A stretch of 6,931 nucleotides of DNA from positions 3,725-10,655 of the forward strand of contig JAGQSP010000332.1 of the NCBI GenBank assembly GCA_020439485.1, written 5' to 3'. Each line of letters starts with the position of its first letter. Within the stretch, counting starts at the first letter, position 1. Positions 1 through 5,344 of the stretch are shown here, one piece after another. The notes under the pieces were generated by a model. It made no database searches and was not told the origin of the DNA. It saw only the letters and a list, made by a program, of their open reading frames with translations. The translations under genes were made by a program, and so were the position numbers. The stretch is from Acidimicrobiales bacterium (GTDB taxonomy: Bacteria; Actinomycetota; Acidimicrobiia; Acidimicrobiales; Poriferisodalaceae).

Positions 1-633
1 GACGCCGTGGAACGCACAGCGAACGGCTACCTCGACGCCTGGGGCCAAGCGAACGGGCTGCAGGTCGGGGAAGCAACCGGGATCACCGTCGGCCGTCCCG
101 CATCACTCGAGCAGACGCTACGCCGCCCCTACGTGACCACCTGGACAGCGCTCGCCAGAGGGACCGCACCACAGATCGCACGCCAACAAGGCGCCCAGCG
201 GGCACGCCAGATCTTCGAAACCGATCTACAGATCGCACGCCGGGAAACCCTGAACCGTCGAATCGCCCAATCAGGCGAACGGATCGTCGGCTACAGGCGG
301 GTGCTCGGCCCCGGCGAGAACTGCGGGCTGTGCATCGTCGCCTCAACCCAGCGATACCACCGCGACGACCTGATGCCGATCCACTCGTCATGCGGATGCG
401 GGATCGAACCCCTCATCGGGACCCGCACCCCACCTCGCGTGCTCGACCGGGACCTGTTGAAAGCGACCCGAACAGCGCTCGACGGTGACCCGTACACCCG
501 ATCGAACCTGTCAAGGCTCCGCCTTGACCCCGAAGATCTCCCAACCGTCGAGGTGCGACACCACGGCGAGCTGGGACCGGTGCTGACAGACAGCCGGCAC
601 CAACACACGTCGCCAAGCGATTTGGCGGCCTAA
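1..633 (+). CDS. MuF-like minor capsid protein (5' end cut by window)
   Basis: This is probably a minor head protein of the Mu gpF (MuF) type, which sits inside the capsid near the portal. The frame is open to the left edge, so the GTG at position 7 is unlikely to be the true start and N-terminal residues are missing. Numbering from that GTG, residues 55-88 are a basic helical stretch. They are followed by GPGENCGLC and then DLMPIHSSCGC, giving a C106-x2-C109 ... H126-x2-C129-x-C131 cluster of the kind that marks this family and could bind zinc. The tail contains HGELGPVL, a C-terminal motif I recall from actinophage minor capsid or maturation proteins. The scaffold gene starts 20 nt after the stop, as expected for a portal / MuF / scaffold / coat order. 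Some relatives are annotated as capsid maturation protease, but I see no clear protease triad. The family call is fairly firm and the exact role is not. Confidence 0.85.
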   Translation, partial: DAVERTANGYLDAWGQANGLQVGEATGITVGRPASLEQTLRRPYVTTWTALARGTAPQIARQQGAQRARQIFETDLQIARRETLNRRIAQSGERIVGYRRVLGPGENCGLCIVASTQRYHRDDLMPIHSSCGCGIEPLIGTRTPPRVLDRDLLKATRTALDGDPYTRSNLSRLRLDPEDLPTVEVRHHGELGPVLTDSRHQHTSPSDLAA

Positions 634-653
634 CACCAGGAGACCCATCCGCG

Positions 654-1244
654 ATGGATGACCCGACCACCACCGACCCCACCCCTACCGACCCTGCAAC
701 GGACACCGACCCGGCAGGCCCGCCCGCAGCGGACCCCGAAGGGCTCGGCGACGCCGGCAAACGAGCGCTCGACGCCGAACGGGCAGCAGCAAAGGCCGCG
801 AAGGCCGAAGCCGCTGACCTGAAACGGCGTCTCGCGGAACTCGAGAAGCAGCAGATGTCGGACCAGGAGAAGGCCATAGCTGATGCGCGCGAAAGCGCAG
901 CAGAAGAGGTCCGGGCCGAGATGGCGGCCGAACTGCGAACCGAACGCCTCAAGAACGCTGTGCTCACAGCGGCAGGCCGGTTCACGAACCCCGAGGACGC
1001 TCTACGCCTCGCCGACCTAGACGGAGTCGACCCGACCGACAGCGCCGCCGTGCGGGCCGCGGTCGATCAGCTCGCCGAAGCCCGCCCCTACCTGCTCGCG
1101 ACCCCCACCGTCCCAACGGTGGACCCGCCAGGCACACCAGGGACAAACGGGCCACCCGCGACTGGTGACATCGACCCGTCAGAGATGACCGACGAACAGC
1201 TGAGAGCCCTCACATCCAACACATGGGAAGCGTCACACCGCTAG
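654..1244 (+). CDS. Capsid scaffolding protein
   Basis: This is likely the internal scaffold that guides coat assembly and is then lost. The 196-residue protein opens with a low-complexity Asp/Pro/Thr segment (residues 1-28, repeated TDP units). A charged coiled coil rich in Ala, Glu, Lys and Arg follows at about residues 34-105. A conserved-looking segment, GRFTNPEDALRLADLDG, lies at 108-124, and a flexible Pro/Thr/Gly linker at 150-172. The C-terminus ends in a short acidic helix (EMTDEQLRAL), the usual place for coat binding in scaffolds. The ATG at 654 has AGGAGA about 10 nt upstream. Its position directly before the coat gene supports the role. Scaffolds share little sequence across families, so the call rests on architecture, the NPEDAL-type motif and synteny. 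Confidence 0.85.
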   Translation: MDDPTTTDPTPTDPATDTDPAGPPAADPEGLGDAGKRALDAERAAAKAAKAEAADLKRRLAELEKQQMSDQEKAIADARESAAEEVRAEMAAELRTERLKNAVLTAAGRFTNPEDALRLADLDGVDPTDSAAVRAAVDQLAEARPYLLATPTVPTVDPPGTPGTNGPPATGDIDPSEMTDEQLRALTSNTWEASHR

Positions 1245-1260
1245 CCCCGAATCCCGGATA

Positions 1261-1264
1261 GGAG
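1261..1264 (+). promoter_or_regulatory. Ribosome binding site of the capsid gene
   Basis: GGAG lies 6 nt before the GTG at 1271. This supports a GTG start for the major capsid gene; the first in-frame ATG lies more than 40 codons further in. Confidence 0.7.
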
Positions 1265-1270
1265 CCCACA

Positions 1271-2194
1271 GTGGCCAACCAGATCATCACCCCAACCCTG
1301 ATCGCCGCTCAGGCGCTCGAGAACCTGTACCAGCAGACCATCCTGGCCCAGCTCGTTCACCGCGACCTTGACCGCGAGTTCGCTCCCGGCCGTGGCGCAA
1401 CGGTGAACATGAAGGTCCCGGCGTCGTTCACCGCCCAGGACTACAACCGCACCACCCGCACCATCACCCTGCAGGACGCCACCGAGCGCAAGCTCCCCGT
1501 GGTCGTCGACCGCATCAAGGACGTTTCCTTCGAGGTCACCTCCGAAGAGCTGGCGATGGACATCGTCGATTTCAACACGCAGCTGTTGATGCCGGCGACC
1601 GAAGCGATCGCTCAGGCGATCGACGCGACCATCGCCGCCGAACTGCTCGCAGCGTCCACCCAGGCCGCTGTCGCCGCATCCGGCGAGACCGCTGGCACCG
1701 CCGCCGGTGGCGGCAAGATCGGCGCCGGCGCTGCAGGATCGGCGATGACCGACCCGCTGCTGCTGCGCACGGCTCGCAAGGTCCTCAACCAGGCAGCCGT
1801 TCCGATGACCGGCCGGGCCGCGGTGTACAGCCACGAAGCCGAGGCCGGGGTGCTTGGCGACGAGCATCTCGTCGACAACAGCCGGTCAGGTTCGAACGCT
1901 GCGCTGCGCGAGGGCACCGTTGGCCGCCTCTACGGGTTCGACGGCTACCACTCGGGCAACCTCGCCGATGACGCCTCCCTGGCGTTCTGGCGCGACGCCT
2001 ACGCCCTCATCATGCGCCCCATGCCGGTCCCGAAGTCGGTGAACGGCCGCTCGATCGCCCGTGACGGTTTCGCGGTGCGTGTCACCCAGTCGTGGGACCA
2101 GGGCCGCAAGGCCGAGGTCTGCTCGGTCGACGTCCTGTTCGGCACCAAGGTGCTGCGCCCCGAAGCGATCACCAACATCGTCGCCTCGGCCTGA
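1271..2194 (+). CDS. Major capsid protein, P22 coat family
   Basis: This is the shell-forming coat protein with the HK97 fold. The 307 residues open with ITPTLIAAQALENLYQQ and LVHRDLDREF, the N-terminal pattern of actinophage coat proteins placed in the P22 coat (gene 5) family. GATVNMKVP and LQDATERKLPVVVDRIKDVSFEVTSEEL follow at about 42-95, matching the family's beta-rich region with 'K-P-V-V-[VI]-x-R' style spacing. Residues 126-159 are strongly Ala/Gly-rich and probably form a flexible loop. Residues 161-190 (LLLRTARKVLNQAAVPMTGRAAVYSHEA) and 212-233 (the REGTVGRLYGFDGYHSGN region) fit the spine helix and the return to the axial domain. A GTG start is used with a good ribosome binding site. 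The gene lies between the scaffold and the connector genes, as expected. No delta-type prohead protease is visible in the window, which agrees with a P22-like shell but could reflect the window limits. Confidence 0.93.
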   Translation: MANQIITPTLIAAQALENLYQQTILAQLVHRDLDREFAPGRGATVNMKVPASFTAQDYNRTTRTITLQDATERKLPVVVDRIKDVSFEVTSEELAMDIVDFNTQLLMPATEAIAQAIDATIAAELLAASTQAAVAASGETAGTAAGGGKIGAGAAGSAMTDPLLLRTARKVLNQAAVPMTGRAAVYSHEAEAGVLGDEHLVDNSRSGSNAALREGTVGRLYGFDGYHSGNLADDASLAFWRDAYALIMRPMPVPKSVNGRSIARDGFAVRVTQSWDQGRKAEVCSVDVLFGTKVLRPEAITNIVASA

Positions 2195-2208
2195 CCCAAC
2201 CACGGCTA

Positions 2209-2236
2209 GCAGGGGGCCGGCAGGTCGGCCCCCTGC
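2209..2236 (+). terminator. Perfect hairpin after the capsid gene (terminator or attenuator candidate)
   Basis: GCAGGGGGCCG at 2209-2219 pairs without mismatch with CGGCCCCCTGC at 2226-2236, leaving a 6-nt loop. The stem starts 14 nt after the capsid stop codon and ends 24 nt before the next ATG. No T run follows, so it is not a classical intrinsic terminator. It may be a U-less actinobacterial-type terminator, a partial attenuator that keeps downstream transcripts below capsid levels, or a 3' stabiliser of the capsid message. The structure is certain and its role is inferred. Confidence 0.5.
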
Positions 2237-2260
2237 GCCGAACAACGAAAGGGGCTCCTG

Positions 2261-2641
2261 ATGGGCCAGAAGTACTACAAGAACACCAACACCGGGATCG
2301 TGTTCCGGGCAGACGACACGTCCGAACTCGTCGGCCGTGACTACATCGTCGAATGGGACCCGAACGCCGGCGAACCAAGCGAGGTCGTCATCGGCGGATC
2401 GGGCTCGATCGTCGTGCCTGCCCCCGCTGGCGGGGAATCCGACGGGCCGACCCCACGGTCAGCGACCGATGACCCGCTCGCCGGGAACGCCGATGACGTC
2501 ATCGCCACCATCGGCGAGATCGACGACGTCGACGAACTCGCTGACCTCCAGGAGGCTGAGACTGCAGGCAAGAACCGCAAGACCGTTCTCGCCGCGATCT
2601 CGGCCAGGGTCGACGAACTCGCCGACCCCGGCGACGACTGA
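2261..2641 (+). CDS. Small acidic head-region protein, unknown function
   Basis: I do not recognise a named family for this 126-residue protein. Three parts are visible. The N-terminus (1-45, starting GQKYYKNTNTGIVFRADD) looks like a short beta-rich unit. Residues 46-80 form a Gly/Pro/Asp linker. The C-terminal helical unit (84-120) contains IDDVDELADLQEAE and GKNRKTVLAAISARV. That helix-turn-helix shape, with an 'NRKTVLAAI' second helix, resembles the small HeH/LEM/SAP-like ends seen on other phage head-region proteins, but this is a pattern impression. The ATG at 2261 has GAAAGGGG 6 nt upstream. The gene sits between coat and adaptor, where many actinophages carry a small unassigned protein. 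It may be a capsid-decorating or neck-associated protein. Confidence 0.85.
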   Translation: MGQKYYKNTNTGIVFRADDTSELVGRDYIVEWDPNAGEPSEVVIGGSGSIVVPAPAGGESDGPTPRSATDDPLAGNADDVIATIGEIDDVDELADLQEAETAGKNRKTVLAAISARVDELADPGDD

Positions 2642-2655
2642 GAAGGACCTGACCG

Positions 2656-3276
2656 ATGAGCCTTGTCACGGTGATCGACCTCGAGAACAGGATGCTCACC
2701 AGCCTCGACAACGATCGCGCCCAGGCAGCGATCGATGAGGCCGAAGCTGACGTCGCCGAGGTGCTACGCCGCCGACTCGAGGTCGTCACCGAGACATGGA
2801 CCATCAACGGCACACACGCCACCCGGATAGCAGTCCCGGCCGGGACAGTGTCTGTCGGATCGGTCACCATCGACGGGGCAGAAGTCGACGCCGACCTGGT
2901 CGCAGGCCGCCACCTGTACCGGGCCGACGGCTTCGGCGGCCGGGACGCCACCGTGCAACTCGTCGACCTGGTGTACGGGTGGACATCGATGACTCTGCCG
3001 ATCGTTGTGCGCCGAATCATCATGAACGCCGCTGCCCGCTACTACGGCGCCAACGGCGCCGCCCCAGCACCACAGGTGCGACAGGAAGCGATCGGGTCAG
3101 CGTCGTTCACCTACGTCGTCTCGGATCTCGAAGCGCTCACCGTTGGCGGGCTCACCGGAGGCGACCGGATCCGCCTCGAGAAATCCGGCTACATGCTCGG
3201 CCACGGCCCCCACACTTCCCGCACAACCGACCTGGCAGCCGGTGTCACCGTCGACCGGGTGTACGTCCAGCCATGA
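2656..3276 (+). CDS. Head-to-tail adaptor (connector) protein
   Basis: This 206-residue protein probably forms the ring that docks under the portal after DNA packaging (HK97 gp6 / SPP1 gp15 type). The N-terminal helices (residues 5-40) contain DRAQAAIDEAEADVAEVLRR, typical of this group. A beta-rich centre follows at 42-108 with VPAGTVSVGSVTIDGAEV. Next come VYGWTSMTLPIVVRRIIMNAAARYY at 107-130 and QEAIGSASFTYVV at 143-155, the pairing expected for adaptors: an aromatic strand, a helix, then 'QE.IG..S.TY'. AGAAGGA lies 8 nt before the ATG. The stop overlaps the next start (ATGA), the first of a chain of coupled connector genes. A long C-terminal tail (165-206) contains GDRIRLEKSGYMLGHG. The family call is good even though such proteins diverge strongly. 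Confidence 0.82.
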   Translation: MSLVTVIDLENRMLTSLDNDRAQAAIDEAEADVAEVLRRRLEVVTETWTINGTHATRIAVPAGTVSVGSVTIDGAEVDADLVAGRHLYRADGFGGRDATVQLVDLVYGWTSMTLPIVVRRIIMNAAARYYGANGAAPAPQVRQEAIGSASFTYVVSDLEALTVGGLTGGDRIRLEKSGYMLGHGPHTSRTTDLAAGVTVDRVYVQP

Positions 3277-3605
3277 CCTCGATCGGCCGTCTGATGAATC
3301 TGCCGATCACGATCGTTCGCCGGGCAGCGGGCGGGGTGGACCAGTACGGCGACGACACCGTCACCGAGACCACGTCGGTCGTGTACGGCCATTTCGAGCA
3401 GACCGGCGCGACCGAAACCGATTCCGACAACATCGCCCGCCTCAACGGGCGGGTGTGGCTCCCTGCCGGCACCACGATCGGCCCAGCAGACCAGATCACC
3501 GTCCACGGCGACACCTGGGAAATCGACGGCCAACCAGCCGTCTGGACCGACCCGAGAACCGGCGCGGCAGACCACATCGAGGCCAGAACGGTCAGATCAC
3601 AATGA
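3273..3605 (+). CDS. Head-to-tail stopper / head closure protein
   Basis: This 110-residue protein is probably the neck component that plugs the connector and meets the tail (SPP1 gp16-like). Visible marks are NLPITIVRR at 9-17, DQYGDDTV at 23-30, VYGHFEQTGATE at 37-48, GRVWLPAGTTIGPADQITVHGDTWEIDG at 59-86, and DPRTGAADHIEARTVR at 93-108. The run 'LPAGTxIGxxDxxTVxGxxWEIDGxP...(D/N)PRTG..xHIEA' is the characteristic layout of actinophage stopper proteins. The ATG overlaps the adaptor stop by 4 nt and has no clear ribosome binding site of its own, which points to translational coupling. The frame stays open upstream inside the adaptor gene, but that extension encodes an Arg/Pro-rich shadow sequence, so the ATG at 3273 is preferred. 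Confidence 0.85.
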   Translation: MTSIGRLMNLPITIVRRAAGGVDQYGDDTVTETTSVVYGHFEQTGATETDSDNIARLNGRVWLPAGTTIGPADQITVHGDTWEIDGQPAVWTDPRTGAADHIEARTVRSQ

Positions 3606-3907
3606 GCAACGCCGCCTATATCGACCTCGACTGGGACGCTTTCAAACAGCTCGCCCGCCACCGAGACGTCCAAGCCGCAGTGCTCGAGATCTGCGACGCG
3701 ATCGCTGACCGCGCCGCAGACAACAGCACATCGGACCGGTTCGGACGTGCTCTCGACACCGATGTCGGACATGAGGGCTGGGAAACGATCGGCGAGGTCA
3801 CCGTCGACCTGTTCTGGGCGCACATCGAAGAGTTCGGAACAGCGACCCGTCCCCCCGCTGCGCCGCTACGCCGCGCCGCCGACCAGCTCGGGCTCGACAT
3901 CGAATGA
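3602..3907 (+). CDS. HK97 gp10-like tail completion protein
   Basis: This 101-residue protein probably belongs to the HK97 gp10 family, whose members act at the tail end of the neck. A helix at 12-45 (FKQLARHRDVQAAVLEICDAIADRAAD) is followed by VDLFWAHIEEFGTATRPPAAPLRRAADQL at 68-96. This matches the family pattern 'A..[IV]E.GT....a.P[FL]LR.A', where a conserved edge strand leads into a P-x-x-P-L-R helix. It is short for the family (often 110-150 residues), with a reduced central segment. The start overlaps the stopper stop as ATGA, and the next gene overlaps its own stop the same way. The order stopper / gp10-like / terminator is standard and supports the call. The open frame upstream of 3602 is a shadow of the preceding gene. 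Confidence 0.8.
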   Translation: MSNAAYIDLDWDAFKQLARHRDVQAAVLEICDAIADRAADNSTSDRFGRALDTDVGHEGWETIGEVTVDLFWAHIEEFGTATRPPAAPLRRAADQLGLDIE

Positions 3908-4206
3908 CACCCGAGAGAGTGGCCCGCCTCGACGAGCTTCGCAGCCGGATCGCCGCAGTCGTGGACGACTTCGAGGATCTGTTCAACCCGGTCGTCGACC
4001 AGGCCACCTACGGAACCTATTCCGAGGACTGGGACTCTGAAGACGACTTCGAGCACGGTCAGATCGTTGGGTGGGCGCTGACTGTTGAGTTCTGGTCTGC
4101 GATGGCGCCAGGGAACGCGTCGAGCTCGTCGATGTCGGTAGCACCACGGATGCAGCCCCCGCTCTACACCAAAGGCCTATTCGCTGAAGCGGCCGAGAGG
4201 TATTGA
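3904..4206 (+). CDS. Unassigned small protein in the neck/tail-completion cluster
   Basis: I cannot assign a function to this 100-residue protein. The N-terminal 25 residues form a charged helix (RVARLDELRSRIAAVVDDFEDL). A very acidic stretch with aromatic residues follows at 35-50 (YGTYSEDWDSEDDFE), and then a hydrophobic segment, IVGWALTVEFWSAM, at 54-67. Residues 68-82 are Ser/Ala-rich, and the protein ends in PPLYTKGLFAEAAERY. The hydrophobic stretch is short and flanked by acidic residues, so it is more likely a core strand or helix than a membrane anchor. The shape (acidic start, a 'VGW.L..E' strand, a 'P....KGLF..A' end) recalls small unassigned proteins of actinophage tail regions, but this is weak. 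The start overlaps the gp10-like stop by 4 nt (ATGA), so it is probably co-translated with the connector set. It is followed by the only long gap in the window. Confidence 0.8.
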   Translation: MTPERVARLDELRSRIAAVVDDFEDLFNPVVDQATYGTYSEDWDSEDDFEHGQIVGWALTVEFWSAMAPGNASSSSMSVAPRMQPPLYTKGLFAEAAERY

Positions 4207-4215
4207 CCCCAGTTC

Positions 4216-4339
4216 TGTGCGGGGCTGGTAGCCGGCCCTCCCAGTGTCTTGCCGTTGATGGCGGGCCTGCCCACCCCTTTCTGTTGTTCGCTTGCGGCAG
4301 AGGCACGGGTCACACAAGGCACCGCCCCAGCCCCGCACA
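4216..4339. repeat. 13-bp perfect inverted repeat spanning most of the gap
   Basis: TGTGCGGGGCTGG at 4216-4228 is the exact reverse complement of CCAGCCCCGCACA at 4327-4339, with 98 bp between the arms. In RNA it would close a large stem-loop ending 12 nt before the terminator gene's ribosome binding site. It could be a regulatory RNA structure, the ends of a tiny decayed insertion, or coincidence. No flanking target duplication is visible, so a miniature transposable element is not supported. Confidence 0.55.
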
Positions 4340-4351
4340 ACACCCGACTGC

Positions 4352-4358
4352 AGGGAGG
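4352..4358 (+). promoter_or_regulatory. Ribosome binding site fixing the tail terminator start
   Basis: AGGGAGG lies 5 nt before the ATG at 4364. It decides that start over the in-frame TTG at 4292, which would add 24 residues of low-complexity, Arg/Pro-rich sequence. Confidence 0.8.
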
Positions 4359-4363
4359 TTGCG

Positions 4364-4759
4364 ATGTTTCCTGATGTCGAACTGAACCTGCGGAACATTC
4401 TCGCCAACGTCTCCTTCGTGTCCGATCTGCTCGCACCTGACGGGCGGGTGTTCACCGAATGGCCCCAGACGAAGCCCGACCGGGCGATACGTGTGCGCCG
4501 TCTCGGTGGCAGCCCCAGAGGCCGGCCAGGACACATCGACCGGGCACTCGTCCAGATCGACGTGTACGCCGGATCGAAGACAGCGACGTTCGAGCTCGCT
4601 CGGGCGGTTGCCACGGTGCTGATCCACTATTCGCTCCCCGCCACAGACGGGGTTATCAGCGACATTGCTGTCGCTTCCGTGATCGACAGTCCAGACCCGG
4701 ACTTCGAGCCCCCAAGACCGCGGTACGTGCTCACGGCCACGGTCACTCAACACCCCTAG
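4364..4759 (+). CDS. Tail terminator protein
   Basis: This 131-residue protein probably forms the ring that ends tail-tube growth and joins the tail to the head (lambda gpU / SPP1 gp17 type). The N-terminal helix ELNLRNILANV (5-15) is followed by a basic strand, RAIRVRRLGGSP (40-51). The centre, DRALVQIDVYAGSKTATFELARAVATVLI (59-87), matches the common pattern 'd.a.vdv.vyg.s...A..la..v...L'. A last strand (RYVLTATV, 120-127) closes the alpha/beta fold. The ATG is set by a strong AGGGAGG. The gene lies between the connector set and the tail-tube gene, which is the standard place. Sequence similarity in this family is low, so synteny and the 'DVYAGSKTA..LA' motif carry the call. Confidence 0.83.
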   Translation: MFPDVELNLRNILANVSFVSDLLAPDGRVFTEWPQTKPDRAIRVRRLGGSPRGRPGHIDRALVQIDVYAGSKTATFELARAVATVLIHYSLPATDGVISDIAVASVIDSPDPDFEPPRPRYVLTATVTQHP

Positions 4760-4774
4760 CGACAGGAGACCCCC

Positions 4775-5344
4775 ATGTCGAAGGACCCCACCGAACTTGT
4801 TGTCGCCGGCACCGGCACCGTATGGGTGCACGACCTTGGCGAAGCGCTCCCGGCCGAACTGTCGACCGATCTCGCCGCGGCGGGCTGGACCGATGTCGGC
4901 TACACCACCGAAGACGGTGTGATGCTGGCCGCGACGAAGGAAACGCAGGAGATCAGGGCGTGGCAGTCGAAGTACCCGATCCGTCGGATCGTGGACGCCG
5001 CCGAAGCTCGCATCGAGTTCAAGTTGCAGCAGTGGAACGAGGTGACTCTGCCGATGGCGTTCGGTGGCGGCACGATCGCCGACACTCCGACCGGTGGCGG
5101 GCTGAAGCAGTACAACATTCCGGTCGATCAGCAGGTCGTCTACAAGGCCGCGGTGCTCGAGATCGTTGACGGCGCCGCGGTATGGCGTGTCTGTTTCGAC
5201 CGTGTCGCTGTGACCGGATCGGGCGAAACACAGTTCACGCGCACCGCTGAGGCCGGTCTCCCGATGACGCTCACCGCTGAACCTGCCTCGGGTGCGGCAA
5301 CGTCGCTCGGCAAGATCCTCGCGCCTTCCGGCGCGCTCGGCTGA
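4775..5344 (+). CDS. Major tail protein (tail tube)
   Basis: This 189-residue protein is probably the tail-tube subunit that polymerises around the tape measure. It has the typical actinophage layout. TELVVAGTGTVWVHDLG at 6-22 is the first strand pair, and LAAAGWTDVGYTTEDGVMLAATKETQEIRAWQSKYPIR at 33-70 contains the familiar 'GW.dVGy.tEDGv......t..i.AWQs..p.R' block. A beta-rich core follows (ARIEFKLQQWNEVTLPMAFGGG, 78-99), then VWRVCFDRVAVTGSG at 136-150 and a final strand, GLPMTLTAEP, at 161-170. AGGAG lies 6 nt before the ATG. The stop overlaps the next start as TGATG, so the chaperone gene is probably translationally coupled to it. A tube protein under 200 residues fits a simple tube without an added Ig-like decoration domain, and no such domain is visible. 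Confidence 0.9.
   Translation: MSKDPTELVVAGTGTVWVHDLGEALPAELSTDLAAAGWTDVGYTTEDGVMLAATKETQEIRAWQSKYPIRRIVDAAEARIEFKLQQWNEVTLPMAFGGGTIADTPTGGGLKQYNIPVDQQVVYKAAVLEIVDGAAVWRVCFDRVAVTGSGETQFTRTAEAGLPMTLTAEPASGAATSLGKILAPSGALG

Larger units (their letters stand above)
4207..4363. other. 157-bp intergenic region, no convincing gene
   Basis: This is the only gap above 70 bp in an otherwise tightly packed cluster. It holds a perfect inverted repeat (listed separately), several short GC-rich self-complementary stretches, and the ribosome binding site of the tail terminator gene near its right end. No GATC occurs in it although GATC is frequent elsewhere in the window. I see no tRNA, no T-run terminator and no convincing protein on either strand. 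Confidence 0.7.

Noticed and set aside
654..740. Tandem DNA repeat at the start of the scaffold gene (ACCGACCC-like units)
   Set aside because: The units are irregular and in frame with a Thr-Asp-Pro-rich flexible N-terminus common in scaffolding proteins, so a separate repeat element is not needed.
3046..3060. Short perfect hairpin GGCGCC-AAC-GGCGCC inside the adaptor gene
   Set aside because: It encodes Gly-Ala-Asn-Gly-Ala within a conserved protein region. GC-rich palindromes like this arise from codon choice and nothing around it suggests a signal.
2796..3272. Upstream extension of the stopper frame inside the adaptor gene
   Set aside because: The extension is an Arg/Pro/His-rich out-of-frame reading of the adaptor gene. 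The stopper begins at the ATG overlapping the adaptor stop.
4203..4231. Possible promoter: TTGACC, 17-nt spacer, TGGTAG
   Set aside because: The -35-like box is good but the -10 box matches the consensus at only two of six places, and the -35 box overlaps the stop codon of the preceding gene.
4216..4339. Miniature transposable element bounded by the 13-bp inverted repeat
   Set aside because: No direct target duplication flanks the arms and the repeat occurs only once in the window, so RNA structure or chance is the simpler reading.
4203..4385. Small + frame (60 codons) with a TTG start overlapping the stop of the unassigned gene (TTGA)
   Set aside because: The overlap imitates the coupling seen upstream, but the start is TTG with no ribosome binding site, the sequence is low-complexity (Pro/Gly/Arg/Cys) and it runs into the tail terminator gene past that gene's strong ribosome binding site.
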